From IMG/VR virus record IMGVR_UViG_3300042896_000052, positions 1 through 64,000 of that record: DNA of 64,000 nt; one strand, given 5' to 3'. A program made the translations under genes and the position numbers. Positions 39,694 to 47,408 of this stretch are shown here, in pieces. Below the pieces are notes generated by a model. The model was not told the DNA's origin, made no database searches, and saw only the letters and a list, made by a program, of their open reading frames with translations. The stretch is from a virus. The stretch's first letter is position 1; each line of letters starts with the position of its first letter.

Positions 39694-39932
39694 CCAAACC
39701 AAAAGACAAATCGAAGCTCAGTATTGCGGAACGCACGAAGCAAGTACTGCGTGTGAACCAAGCCGGCCCTATCCATGTGGTACCTGCTAAGGCTCCAGCA
39801 ATGGCGACACCACCGCAGAATAATCTGTTCAAGCGAGACGCGTATGTAGTCGGTGACGGTGAGCGTATGCAGTCAGGTCGGCCCGGTGCCGACGACCATT
39901 TGAAAATCAAATCAAGAGGACATTCAGTATGA
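39690..39932 (+). CDS. Small basic unknown protein
   Basis: This 80-residue basic protein (MTKPKDKSKLSIAERTKQVL, NNLFKRDAYVVGDGERMQSG) overlaps its neighbours by ATGA-type junctions. Probably largely disordered at the start. Function unknown. Confidence 0.6.
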   Translation: MTKPKDKSKLSIAERTKQVLRVNQAGPIHVVPAKAPAMATPPQNNLFKRDAYVVGDGERMQSGRPGADDHLKIKSRGHSV

Positions 39933-40027
39933 CTACGTTATTTATTGTTATCTGCACCGCCATAGCAATCGCCGTTATTGTAGGTTTCGTTTTGTATAAG
40001 CTGATGGAGGATGATGATGGCAACTAA
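39929..40027 (+). CDS. Tiny single-TM protein
   Basis: This 32-residue ORF MTTLFIVICTAIAIAVIVGF then VLYKLMEDDDGN overlaps the previous stop (ATGA). One hydrophobic helix with an acidic C-terminal tail, the second such micro-protein in the operon. The downstream gene's RBS (GGAGG) is inside its coding end. Confidence 0.6.
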   Translation: MTTLFIVICTAIAIAVIVGFVLYKLMEDDDGN

Positions 40028-40193
40028 GCGTATCACCGTGAATGTGAGTCAGGACGTTGATCTGATTCGTGAGACATTGGCCCAGAACACGGGTATCAAA
40101 ATGTCGTACATCCAAATCTTCAACTACTTGATTCACTTCTACATCAAGCACTGCAACGAACCACGGACCCGCTGGACGGAGTTAGAGAAATGA
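40017..40193 (+). CDS. Ribbon-helix-helix-like DNA-binding protein
   Basis: This 58-residue protein starts at the third of three consecutive ATGs, which has GGAGG at 6-bp spacing. The pattern KRITVNVSQDVDLIRETLAQ (strand then helix) followed by IKMSYIQIFNYLIHFYIK fits a ribbon-helix-helix repressor. Such dimers recognise short palindromes, so it is a candidate binder for the repeated 15-bp element. No direct evidence of that pairing. Confidence 0.65.
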   Translation: MATKRITVNVSQDVDLIRETLAQNTGIKMSYIQIFNYLIHFYIKHCNEPRTRWTELEK

Positions 40194-40285
40194 CTTGGCC
40201 CTTCCCGTTGACGCTGCCCGTGAAGCAGCCGAATGCACCGCTGCCAAAGTTCAACCCCAACAACCATGAGGACGCACCGCTATGA
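40190..40285 (+). CDS. Tiny Pro-rich protein
   Basis: This 31-residue ORF MTWPFPLTLPVKQPNAPLPK then FNPNNHEDAPL is linked by ATGA overlaps to both neighbours. Such double coupling is unlikely by chance. Function unknown. Confidence 0.5.
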   Translation: MTWPFPLTLPVKQPNAPLPKFNPNNHEDAPL

Positions 40286-40800
40286 ACAACCGCATACAGG
40301 ACCTTGCTGCGCAGGCTGGATTTACAGTAGCACGAGGTCTCGGTCTAAAAGACACCGTGCCCAAAGATGTGTTTATCGCCAATACCTGCGTAAGCAATGA
40401 GGTAAAAAAGTTCGCTGGGTTAATCATTGCAGAGTGTGCCAAGCTGTGTGAGCCCGCAGCGCAACCAGAGCGTCCACAGAATTGCGGCTCAGGATTTTGT
40501 TCTTGCATTGAGTGCGTGATGGAGCCAGAGCAGAAGCCGGAGCCTGTTGGTCAGTTGCAAGAAGAAGCATACGGTCGTGGTCAAGTCTTGTGGTTTAAAA
40601 ACTTGGCAGACCGATCACTGCTTTACGCATCACCCCCTAAGCGTGAGTGGGTTGAGCTTAGTAAAAAGCAGATAAAAAAATTAGGGGACACGCCAACCTT
40701 GTATTCAGATTACGAAGCTGGAAGGTCGTCGTTTGAGTATTTATGCCCCTACAAATTTGCTCACGCTATTGACGCCAAATTAAAGGAGTTGAACGCATGA
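40282..40800 (+). CDS. Modular Cys/Pro-rich unknown protein
   Basis: This 172-residue protein has a helical start (MNNRIQDLAAQAGFTVARGL) and a Cys-rich QPE linker (CGSGFCSCIECVMEPEQKPE). It ends with an EWVELSKKQIKKLGDTP module. The same EWVxL..EQ module recurs in genes at 40797 and 40991, and the QPEQ linker in 41253. The set looks like shuffled copies of a common small-domain family. Function unknown. Confidence 0.65.
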   Translation: MNNRIQDLAAQAGFTVARGLGLKDTVPKDVFIANTCVSNEVKKFAGLIIAECAKLCEPAAQPERPQNCGSGFCSCIECVMEPEQKPEPVGQLQEEAYGRGQVLWFKNLADRSLLYASPPKREWVELSKKQIKKLGDTPTLYSDYEAGRSSFEYLCPYKFAHAIDAKLKELNA

Positions 40801-40994
40801 GAGCCCCAATTAAAGATGAAATGCTGCTTGCAGTTATGTGGGAACGCTTCCCAGAAATTATGTCTCGCAAACCTCAACGTACGTGGGTGGGGCTGACACA
40901 CGAAAAAGCGAGGGAACTTGTGGGGTCATACGGTAATGACCCATACAACTTGGCTTATAAAACTGAAGAAGCATTACGGGAGAAGAACACATGA
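40797..40994 (+). CDS. Small WVGL-module protein
   Basis: This 65-residue protein (MRAPIKDEMLLAVMWERFPE) contains RTWVGLTHEKARELVGSYGN, a variant of the WVxL module of neighbouring genes. ATGA-coupled on both sides. Function unknown. Confidence 0.6.
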   Translation: MRAPIKDEMLLAVMWERFPEIMSRKPQRTWVGLTHEKARELVGSYGNDPYNLAYKTEEALREKNT

Positions 40995-41263
40995 GCAAGC
41001 CGTGTGAATACTGTGGATATGATTTGCCAGTAGGTGTTGACAAGAAAACTAGGCAAGTCAGGTCACACCATTTTGATATTTGTACTGCTAGACCGAAGAA
41101 AGATGGCTATGAAGCTGGCAAGCGCGAGTGGGTGGGGCTGAATGACGAGCAAGTTATTAAACTTCGACTTGAAACACCCACCCCTGCGACTCAATGGGGT
41201 AACACCCTTTCAATAGCAAAAGCGTTATCTGGCAAACTGAAGGAACTCAATCATGAAGTGTGA
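40991..41263 (+). CDS. Small zinc-finger-like WVGL-module protein
   Basis: This 90-residue protein has an N-terminal Cys2-type knuckle (CEYCGYDLPVGVDKK, with downstream His/Cys in HHFDICTARP) that could bind zinc. A C-terminal EWVGLNDEQVIKLRLETPTP module follows. Overlaps the next gene by 11 bp. Function unknown. Confidence 0.6.
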   Translation: MSKPCEYCGYDLPVGVDKKTRQVRSHHFDICTARPKKDGYEAGKREWVGLNDEQVIKLRLETPTPATQWGNTLSIAKALSGKLKELNHEV

Positions 41264-42287
41264 TAAATGCGGTTACGACGATAAAGGTACTGGTGATTTT
41301 TCGCACTATTGCGGCACAGTTAATTTAAAACTACTAGCGCAACCAGAGCAACCGTCTCAATTTGGCTCATCAGAGATGCAGGAATTAATCCTTGCAAAAC
41401 TTGTGGCGCAACCAAAGCAACCAGAGCAAGACGTTGACTACTGGATCAAGCAGCATACGGAAGCACGTCAAGCTGAGTTGTCTACAAGGCGCGAGTTGGA
41501 GGCTTTGAAGGTGCAACCAGAGCAAGCGCCTGTGGATCTCCGCACTGCATTGGCTAAAGCACTGACCAGTGTTTATGTGTGTGGGCGAGTATGGGACGCG
41601 TGGAGCGTTGGTACGATGACTGAAGATGATTTCCAACCTGCGTCTGAGTGTGAAGAAGTTTTGGATTCGCTTATTGAAGCGGTAAGTATTGCCGCCTCAC
41701 CACTAGCACAACCAGAGCCATTGTTTACGAAACTCATTGCAAAACATGAGGGCTTGGCTGATGAGTTGGCGCAACCAGAGGAAGAACCTGACTGTCAAGC
41801 TACAGGGGTGTGCGTCCGTTCGGGTTTGTATGTGGCGCAACAAGACCATATCCCTGACGCCGGGAAATTGGTCACGAAAGAGGTTTCGTTACCAGAGCAA
41901 GAGCCTGTGGCTCGTTGCTGCCTACATGATTCAGACTGTTCCGTACACAATATGCCTGCGTATCCAGCAGGGCGGTGTGACTGCACGCAACAGTTCAAGT
42001 TCTTTTCCGTCACAGGGAAGTATGAACGCCAAGCATTTGTAAGTCTGTCTGGCGCGGAAGCATACTGCAAAGGGTTAAACACAACTTATCCAGAGGGTAA
42101 CTATATTGTCCGACCTTTGCTGGAGGAAGCCGTAGCGCAACCAGAGCAAACACAACCTACAGGCTGGGACAACGGACTATCTCAAGACTATGACAAGAAA
42201 TTGGGTGCATGGTTTAGTGAAAAGCCAAATGCGAAACAAGAATTGAGAGTAAGAACCTTTGACGACTACGGAAACAAAATAGTATGA
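41253..42287 (+). CDS. QPEQ-linker multi-module protein, unknown
   Basis: This 344-residue protein begins with a zinc-knuckle start (MKCDKCGYDDKGTGDFSHYC). A chain of short segments is joined by repeated AQPEQ/AQPEE linkers (at least six). A Cys/His-rich part follows (ARCCLHDSDCSVHNMPAYPA, GRCDCTQQF) and a C-terminal TFDDYGNKIV. It resembles a concatenation of small domains also present in nearby genes. Function unknown. Confidence 0.6.
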   Translation: MKCDKCGYDDKGTGDFSHYCGTVNLKLLAQPEQPSQFGSSEMQELILAKLVAQPKQPEQDVDYWIKQHTEARQAELSTRRELEALKVQPEQAPVDLRTALAKALTSVYVCGRVWDAWSVGTMTEDDFQPASECEEVLDSLIEAVSIAASPLAQPEPLFTKLIAKHEGLADELAQPEEEPDCQATGVCVRSGLYVAQQDHIPDAGKLVTKEVSLPEQEPVARCCLHDSDCSVHNMPAYPAGRCDCTQQFKFFSVTGKYERQAFVSLSGAEAYCKGLNTTYPEGNYIVRPLLEEAVAQPEQTQPTGWDNGLSQDYDKKLGAWFSEKPNAKQELRVRTFDDYGNKIV

Positions 42288-42520
42288 AGATGAAACTAGA
42301 AATCCAAGATCGCAAGAGCGGCACGGGAAAGAAACTAATAGCGCCGTACATCAATGACTGGTGCGTGTGGGATATACCTGCCAAAGAGTGGACGCCTGCG
42401 GTGCAAGCTGCTGTTGCTCATGCTTATCAAATCGGTGTACAGCACACAATAACCGAGATGTATATAAGGTTGGAAGCGCCACCATGTAATTCAAATGATA
42501 TTTGGGAGAAAAGAGTATGA
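42284..42520 (+). CDS. Small unknown protein
   Basis: This 78-residue protein MKMKLEIQDRKSGTGKKLIA has WCVWDIPAKEWTPAVQAAVA and ends EAPPCNSNDIWEKRV. ATGA-coupled on both sides. Trp-rich mixed alpha/beta; no family recognised. Confidence 0.6.
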   Translation: MKMKLEIQDRKSGTGKKLIAPYINDWCVWDIPAKEWTPAVQAAVAHAYQIGVQHTITEMYIRLEAPPCNSNDIWEKRV

Positions 42521-42726
42521 CCGAACACAAAATCACCGCTGACGGTGCTGCCGCTGTAGCCCCTGCGTGCCACTGGATTCCCGTTGACGACAAGACACCG
42601 AGGGGTGCGAGTATGTGGCTGATAAACAAACGCGCCGGTGTCGCACAGAAGGGACACTACGACCCGAACGATAAGTTTTTCACCCACTGGTTCCCGTTAC
42701 CAACTTTCAAGAAGGACACGAAATGA
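42517..42726 (+). CDS. DUF551-like small protein
   Basis: This 69-residue protein contains CHWIPVDDKTPRGASMWLIN, then HYDPNDKFFTHWFPLPTF, the WIPV..P...-THWxPLP pattern of DUF551 domains common in phage accessory genes. The ATG at 42517 overlaps the preceding stop. Family function not established. Confidence 0.7.
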   Translation: MTEHKITADGAAAVAPACHWIPVDDKTPRGASMWLINKRAGVAQKGHYDPNDKFFTHWFPLPTFKKDTK

Positions 42727-42935
42727 CCAACGACTTTTTGCTTGCAGAGCAAGCAGGTTTTAGGGTTGGCCCATCAAGGGATGGCCCTGACGATGTGCGG
42801 GGTGTGGGCGCGAACCTCGTTCGCTTTGCCGAACTTATCCGGGCTGATGAACGTGAGGCGTGTTGGCGCTTGGCAGAAAACTACGACGCAGGCTACGAAG
42901 CCGCAGAAGCTATCCGAGCAAGGGGTAACCCATGA
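42723..42935 (+). CDS. Tandem paralogue 1 (MTNDFLLAEQAG family)
   Basis: This 70-residue protein MTNDFLLAEQAGFRVGPSRD ends AEAIRARGNP. It is a diverged duplicate of the next gene; their first 32 bases are identical. The helix RFAELIRADEREACWRLAEN and the Ala-rich end are shared. ATGA-coupled. Function unknown. Confidence 0.65.
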   Translation: MTNDFLLAEQAGFRVGPSRDGPDDVRGVGANLVRFAELIRADEREACWRLAENYDAGYEAAEAIRARGNP

Positions 42936-43147
42936 CCAACGACTTTTTGCTTGCAGAGCAAGCGGGGCTGATTGGCCCGAGTAGTCGTGTCGGTGAGTCA
43001 CACGCAGCAGTCCAACGCTTTGCTGAACTTATCCGGGACGACGAGCGTAAGGCTTGCGCAAGATTGTGTATCGACATAGCAAATAATGGTCCCGATCTGT
43101 CAGTTAAATTCGCAGCACATGCCATCAGAGCAAGGGGCACCCCGTGA
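42932..43147 (+). CDS. Tandem paralogue 2 (MTNDFLLAEQAG family)
   Basis: This 71-residue protein MTNDFLLAEQAGLIGPSSRV has RFAELIRDDERKACARLCID and ends AHAIRARGTP. Duplicate of the preceding gene with conserved ends and diverged middle. Function unknown. Confidence 0.65.
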   Translation: MTNDFLLAEQAGLIGPSSRVGESHAAVQRFAELIRDDERKACARLCIDIANNGPDLSVKFAAHAIRARGTP

Positions 43148-43614
43148 AGATGAAAACGTACACCATGTTGGACTCGATGCTTGCCAGTCCCACGGAGCCA
43201 ATGAACGAGAAGCAAAGGCGGCACCAGTTGACCCGGATGTGGCAGGGTCTGGCGGCACTTGAGTCGGACCCCAATCCCACGCGAGATGACTGGGCGGTAT
43301 GCTCCGATGCAGTGAACCTGATGGAGACACTGATTCTGACTGGCAAGGTCGAGGACAGTGGAGACTTGCTCATGGACGCCATCACCGCACTGGCGCAAGC
43401 GGGGCAGCGCAGTTTTGCAGGTGAACCAATTCGCTTAGACGGTGCAGGTACCCAAGCAATACGAGCGATACTAGCGGACTACGCGATGGTGCTTGAGTCC
43501 CTGCCAGCAAGGACCATGATTCACTGCCACCGCCTGACCGAGCAACGACTCCACAGTATCCTGCGGGGTCACAAGAAGCCACACGATATTGAAGTAACCA
43601 AGGAAACAACATGA
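43144..43614 (+). CDS. Unknown helical protein
   Basis: This 156-residue helical protein (MKMKTYTMLDSMLASPTEPM) contains LTRMWQGLAALESDPNPTRD and MDAITALAQAGQRSFAGEPI and ends HDIEVTKETT. The style matches a widespread uncharacterised phage protein. No catalytic motif. ATGA-coupled to the next gene. Confidence 0.65.
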   Translation: MKMKTYTMLDSMLASPTEPMNEKQRRHQLTRMWQGLAALESDPNPTRDDWAVCSDAVNLMETLILTGKVEDSGDLLMDAITALAQAGQRSFAGEPIRLDGAGTQAIRAILADYAMVLESLPARTMIHCHRLTEQRLHSILRGHKKPHDIEVTKETT

Positions 43615-43967
43615 CACCTCCAATAGGCACCGAGTTGACGGTATGCCAAGACATAACGATGCGCCAAGCAATGGGGATTGCCAAGTACGGCACCACGGTG
43701 CGGGAAAACCCGCTTGACCTGCGGCAGTGGCTGCAACATGCCTACGAAGAATGCTTAGACCAAGCGGTGTACCTGCGCCGCGCAATTGAGGAGATCGACA
43801 ATGAAACCACACGCACCAGACCTACCGAACTTCAACGCATGGAGCCTACCGAACTTAACGTCCTTCTGCACGGAAGCGTACATACGGATGCAAGAACAGG
43901 CCGAAGAGTTGGAACAGGCGAGGCTGAATATAAAAGCCGCCTTGGACATGACCCGAAAACTTATTAA
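43611..43967 (+). CDS. MazG-like/all-alpha protein with overlapping 3' end
   Basis: This is a 118-residue frame. The first 62 residues (IAKYGTTVRENPLDLRQWLQ, HAYEECLDQAVYLRRAIEEI) look like an all-alpha nucleotide pyrophosphatase-type helix pair. The rest overlaps, in another frame, the gene at 43801, and reads as low-quality sequence (RPTELQRMEPTELNVLLHGS). Either a true overlapping gene or a frame disturbance. Confidence 0.6.
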   Translation: MTPPIGTELTVCQDITMRQAMGIAKYGTTVRENPLDLRQWLQHAYEECLDQAVYLRRAIEEIDNETTRTRPTELQRMEPTELNVLLHGSVHTDARTGRRVGTGEAEYKSRLGHDPKTY

Positions 43968-44001
43968 GGAGATCAACGATGGCAACAACCCCCGAAGGTA
44001 A
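43801..44001 (+). CDS. Small helical protein overlapping the previous gene
   Basis: This 66-residue protein MKPHAPDLPNFNAWSLPNLT has EAYIRMQEQAEELEQARLNI and ends INDGNNPRR. It starts at 43801 with GAGGAG about 9 bases upstream and overlaps the previous frame by 167 bp and the nuclease gene by 23 bp. Coiled-coil C-terminal half. Function unknown. Confidence 0.6.
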   Translation: MKPHAPDLPNFNAWSLPNLTSFCTEAYIRMQEQAEELEQARLNIKAALDMTRKLIKEINDGNNPRR

Positions 44002-44293
44002 AGTTAAGTCCCAAGTCCGTAAGATGCTTGATGCTGCGGATGTGTACTACTTCTCACCAGCGGCGAATGGGTACGGCAGGGTCGGCATCCCCGACATTAT
44101 CTGCTGCTACCGAGGTCTGTTCATTGCCATTGAGTGCAAGGCCGGCAAGGGTAAGACTACGGCACTGCAAGACCGAGAGATCACCAACATTAGAAACCGG
44201 GGCGGGGTCGCACTGGTAATCAACGAAGACAACTATGACGACGTGACCGATGCACTTACCGCGCTGGACGGCCTCGATTGTGGAGCCTACTGA
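43979..44293 (+). CDS. VRR-NUC domain nuclease
   Basis: This 104-residue protein has the PD-(D/E)XK nuclease core of VRR-NUC: GIPDIICCYRGLFIAIECKA gives D, E and K, then GKGKTTALQDREITNIRNRG (Q in motif IV). Bacteriophage VRR-NUC proteins act as structure-specific or junction endonucleases in DNA replication and repair. It is encoded just before the DNA polymerase, fitting a replication role. Confidence 0.85.
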   Translation: MATTPEGKVKSQVRKMLDAADVYYFSPAANGYGRVGIPDIICCYRGLFIAIECKAGKGKTTALQDREITNIRNRGGVALVINEDNYDDVTDALTALDGLDCGAY

Positions 44294-44486
44294 ACTCCTA
44301 CAGGGTATCCTTGAAGGCAAGGTGCCCACCCCAATAAAAGAAGACCTTCGCATAGCAGCAAAGCGACAGCGTGACCGTGAACGGTACGCAAAACAAACCC
44401 ATATTGATTGGAAAAAGCATGACGCAATTAGTGACGATCGACCTCGAAACATATTACAGCCGGGACTTCAGTCTCTCGAAGATTAG
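44280..44486 (+). CDS. Small basic protein overlapping the polymerase start (uncertain)
   Basis: This 68-residue frame from a GTG at 44280 (VEPTELLQGILEGKVPTPIK, then AAKRQRDRERYAKQTHIDWK) overlaps the nuclease end and polymerase start. Only the part before 44419 looks coding-like; the start codon and RBS are weak. May be a real small protein or chance. Confidence 0.4.
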   Translation: MEPTELLQGILEGKVPTPIKEDLRIAAKRQRDRERYAKQTHIDWKKHDAISDDRPRNILQPGLQSLED

Positions 44487-46323
44487 CACCGAGGCGTATG
44501 TACGTAGCTCACAATTTGAGCCTATCGGCCTGAGCCTGAAGATCAACGATGCCCCGGGCGTCTGGTACCCCAAGCCTGAAGTGAACGACCTTCTGCGGGA
44601 TACTGACTGGTCAGACTCGTTCATCATTGCGCAGAACACTGCGTTCGACGGAGCCATTCTCAACTGGCGCTACGGCGTGAACCCCAAGGGCTGGATGGAC
44701 ACCTTGGGTATGTCCCGTGCCCTGTACCCCCACGAGAAGTCTCATAGCCTTGCAGCACAGGCTATGCGTCACGGTATCGGGCAGAAGGGCACTGAGGTTA
44801 TCAATGCGTTGGGCAAGCACTACGACGACTTTGGTACGCATGACTTGGATATGTACGCTCAGTATTGCATCAACGATGGCGAGTTGACATACAAGTTATT
44901 CAAACTGTACATGGGCATGGGCTTCCCCCGGCAGGAGCTTGAGCTTATCGACTTGACCCTGCGTATGTTTATTGAGCCGGCTCTGGTGCTGGACAAGGGG
45001 CTACTGGAGACACACTTAGGCGAGGTGAAGGCACGCAAGCTGACGCTGCTGGAAGACGTACGGGACATGATGCTCAAGGACGCTGACCCAGACTTTGTGC
45101 ACACCGTATTCTCCGAGGGTACGGAAGGTATCAAGAAATTGCTTATGTCCAACGAGAAGTTTGCTGACGTGCTGCGCAGGTTCAACGTCGAGCCGCCCAT
45201 GAAGAAGAGCCCCGCCACGGGCAAGATGGCGTATGCGTTTGCCAAGACGGACGAGGGATTCACCGCGCTGGCTGAGCATGAGAACTTTGATGTGCAGGGT
45301 CTTGTTGCTGCACGCTTGGGTACGAAGACAACGATTGAGGAGAGCCGTACCGAACGCTTCATTGAGATGGCTGATCGTGGTTCGTTCCCGGTGCCCCTGC
45401 GCTACTACGGCGCGGCGACTGGTCGCTGGTCGGGCCAAGACAAGGTAAACCTGCAGAACCTCCCGTCACGCGGTAAGAACGCGGGCCGCATCAAGAAGTC
45501 TATGCTGGCCCCACCGGGCCATGTGGTTATCGACTGCGACTCGTCGCAGATTGAAGCGCGGGTACTGGCATGGCTGGCTGGGCAAGACGATCTGGTTGCG
45601 GCGTTCGAGCGCAAGGAAGACGTGTACAAGATGATGGCCATGCGTATATACAACGTACCCTTCGAGGAGATCGACTACACCAAGCGGCAGGTGGGCAAGA
45701 CCGTGATTCTCGGTGCCGGATACGGCGTTGGCCACGTTAAGTTACAGGCGTTTCTGAAGACGCAAGCAGGGGTTGAGGTGACACTGGAGGAAGCCAAGCG
45801 CATCATCGACACATACCGGGCGACCTACCACCACATACCCTTGTTCTGGAAGCGTTGTGAGGCGGCGCTGAGGTCCATGTCGCTGAGCCAGAGTGTTACG
45901 GTGGATGCCCCCGGGCTTATCACATCCGTTGCCACTGGTGGGTTTACGCTACCTAACGGGCTGACTATCCAGTACCCTGACCTGCGCCGTATGGTTATAC
46001 GTGACAAGAAGACGGACGAGGAGAAGGCGCAGTGGAGCTATATGTCCAAGGGATTGCGGGTGCATGTGTACGGTGGCAAGGCGGTGGAGAACATCTGCCA
46101 AGCCGTGGCCCGTATCGTCATTGGTGAGCAGATGCTGCGCATTGCCAAGCGGTACAAGGTTGTGCTTACTGTGCACGATGCGATTGCCGTCGTGGTCCCG
46201 CAGGGGGAAGCAACGGAGGCCCGGGCGTTCGTAGAGGCGTGCATGTCGTGGCGTCCCAAGTGGGCACAGGCGCTGCCGCTGGCGTGCGAGTCAGGCATGG
46301 GAGCTTCGTATGGAGACTGTTAA
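44419..46323 (+). CDS. Family A DNA polymerase with 3'-5' exonuclease
   Basis: This 634-residue replicative polymerase has the exonuclease motifs DLETY (8-12), AQNTAFDGAIL and YAQYCINDGELT. The polymerase motif A is DSSQIEARVLAW (Asp374). Motif B is KRQVGKTVILGAGYG with Lys427 and Leu431 (the position of E. coli Phe762). Motif C is VHDAIAVV with Asp587. Motif C has Ala where HDE is usual. It starts at 44419 (an upstream ATG at 44371 lies in the previous gene). Size and layout are of T7-like polymerases without a 5'-3' exonuclease. Confidence 0.95.
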   Translation: MTQLVTIDLETYYSRDFSLSKISTEAYVRSSQFEPIGLSLKINDAPGVWYPKPEVNDLLRDTDWSDSFIIAQNTAFDGAILNWRYGVNPKGWMDTLGMSRALYPHEKSHSLAAQAMRHGIGQKGTEVINALGKHYDDFGTHDLDMYAQYCINDGELTYKLFKLYMGMGFPRQELELIDLTLRMFIEPALVLDKGLLETHLGEVKARKLTLLEDVRDMMLKDADPDFVHTVFSEGTEGIKKLLMSNEKFADVLRRFNVEPPMKKSPATGKMAYAFAKTDEGFTALAEHENFDVQGLVAARLGTKTTIEESRTERFIEMADRGSFPVPLRYYGAATGRWSGQDKVNLQNLPSRGKNAGRIKKSMLAPPGHVVIDCDSSQIEARVLAWLAGQDDLVAAFERKEDVYKMMAMRIYNVPFEEIDYTKRQVGKTVILGAGYGVGHVKLQAFLKTQAGVEVTLEEAKRIIDTYRATYHHIPLFWKRCEAALRSMSLSQSVTVDAPGLITSVATGGFTLPNGLTIQYPDLRRMVIRDKKTDEEKAQWSYMSKGLRVHVYGGKAVENICQAVARIVIGEQMLRIAKRYKVVLTVHDAIAVVVPQGEATEARAFVEACMSWRPKWAQALPLACESGMGASYGDC

Positions 46324-46358
46324 AATACAGGCTCAAACAAACTAAACAAAGGTATCTC

Positions 46359-47018
46359 ATGGCACTCGCATTCTCGTTCTCCGCAATCAAGGACTTTCAG
46401 AATTGCCCTCGTAAGTACCATGAGGTTCGCATCCTAAAGAAACACAAGCAAGAAGACACAACCGCTACGCTGTACGGCACGGCGGTACACCTTGCGTTCG
46501 AGAATTATGTTAAAGACAACATCCCACTTCCAGAAGCTTTTAAAAACTACCAGCACTTCGTGGAGCCTCTCACCAGACTCACCGGGGAAATCAAGTGCGA
46601 GCTCAAGCTCGCTATCCGTAAAGACTTCACCCCTTGCGAGTTCTTTGCGCCCGACGTGTGGTTCCGGGGACTACCGGATTTACTCGCAATTAATCGCAAG
46701 ACGGGTGTCGCACGCGTAGTTGATTACAAGACTGGCAAGTCCAGTCGGTATGCCGACACAACGCAGCTTGAACTGATGGCAGCAATGGTGATGTGCCACT
46801 ACCCAGAGATTCATACCGTCAAAGGTGTGTTGCTGTTTGTTGTAGCAAACGATATCATCAAGGCTGAGTTTACCCGTGCACAACTCCCAACCATACTGTC
46901 TAAGTGGGCTGGGTACGCGGGTAATGTTGAAGACGCGCTTGAGCACGGTGTCTGGAACCCGAAGGCCAGTGGCCTGTGCGGATTCTGCCCCGTCAAGTCA
47001 TGTGAATACCATAGATAG
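46359..47018 (+). CDS. Cas4/AddB-type PD-(D/E)XK nuclease with predicted Fe-S cluster
   Basis: This 219-residue nuclease has His44 (GTAVHLAFE), Asp107 (RGLPDLL), Asp122 and Lys124 (VVDYKTGK) and Gln136. Four cysteines are placed as in Cas4/AddB Fe-S nucleases: Cys16 at the N-terminus and Cys207, Cys210, Cys215 at the C-terminus (CGFCPVKSC). The ATG at 46359 follows AAAGG and is preferred over one at 46239 inside the polymerase gene. Likely a 5'-3' or end-processing exonuclease for replication or recombination, next to the polymerase. Confidence 0.88.
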   Translation: MALAFSFSAIKDFQNCPRKYHEVRILKKHKQEDTTATLYGTAVHLAFENYVKDNIPLPEAFKNYQHFVEPLTRLTGEIKCELKLAIRKDFTPCEFFAPDVWFRGLPDLLAINRKTGVARVVDYKTGKSSRYADTTQLELMAAMVMCHYPEIHTVKGVLLFVVANDIIKAEFTRAQLPTILSKWAGYAGNVEDALEHGVWNPKASGLCGFCPVKSCEYHR

Positions 47019-47026
47019 GAAACCGT

Positions 47027-47314
47027 ATGGCTACCAAACCCCGCAACTACGCCAACGAGTACGCCAAGTACCAAGGCACCCCCAAGCAGTTAGCTGCACA
47101 GTCCGAGCGCCACAAGGCACGCCGAGCGTATGAGAAAGCAAACGGGGTACTGCCGGACAATGTAGACGTTGACCACAAGAAGGCACTATCCAAGGGCGGC
47201 ACGTCCAGCGTAGGTAACCTGCAAGCTGCCACACGCGGCACTAACCGTAGCTTCTCGCGTACCAAAACAGGTGCGATGAAATCGCAGATAAGTAAGCGCG
47301 AAGCGAAGAAGTAG
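47027..47314 (+). CDS. HNH endonuclease-like small protein
   Basis: This 95-residue basic protein has the HNH core VDVDHKKALSKGGTSSVGNL followed by QAATRGTNRSF. Small phage HNH proteins of this type nick DNA in packaging, recombination or homing. It lies between the Cas4-like nuclease and a pair of terminators, at the end of the transcription unit. Confidence 0.8.
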   Translation: MATKPRNYANEYAKYQGTPKQLAAQSERHKARRAYEKANGVLPDNVDVDHKKALSKGGTSSVGNLQAATRGTNRSFSRTKTGAMKSQISKREAKK

Positions 47315-47329
47315 AGTAGTATTCAGGGG

Positions 47330-47354
47330 CCCCCAGTCATGCGGGGGTCTCTTT
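47330..47354 (+). terminator. Candidate terminator hairpin (first of a pair)
   Basis: Stem CCCCC/GGGGG with an eight-base loop (AGTCATGC) followed by TCTCTTT. Weaker than the hairpin 40 bp downstream, but the two together form a tandem stop. Confidence 0.65.
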
Positions 47355-47378
47355 GGTTGATGGTTGATTGATTGGATT

Positions 47379-47408
47379 ACACGATAGTTTCGGCTATCGT
47401 GTTTTTTT
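47379..47408 (+). terminator. Strong rho-independent terminator
   Basis: ACACGATAG-TTTCGG-CTATCGTGT followed by seven Ts: a 9-bp stem and clean U-run. It closes the 31-47 kb unit. Confidence 0.95.

Noticed and set aside
46239-46358. Longer start for the Cas4-like nuclease inside the polymerase gene
   Set aside because: The upstream frame is a shadow of polymerase coding sequence, and the ATG at 46359 has a proper RBS.
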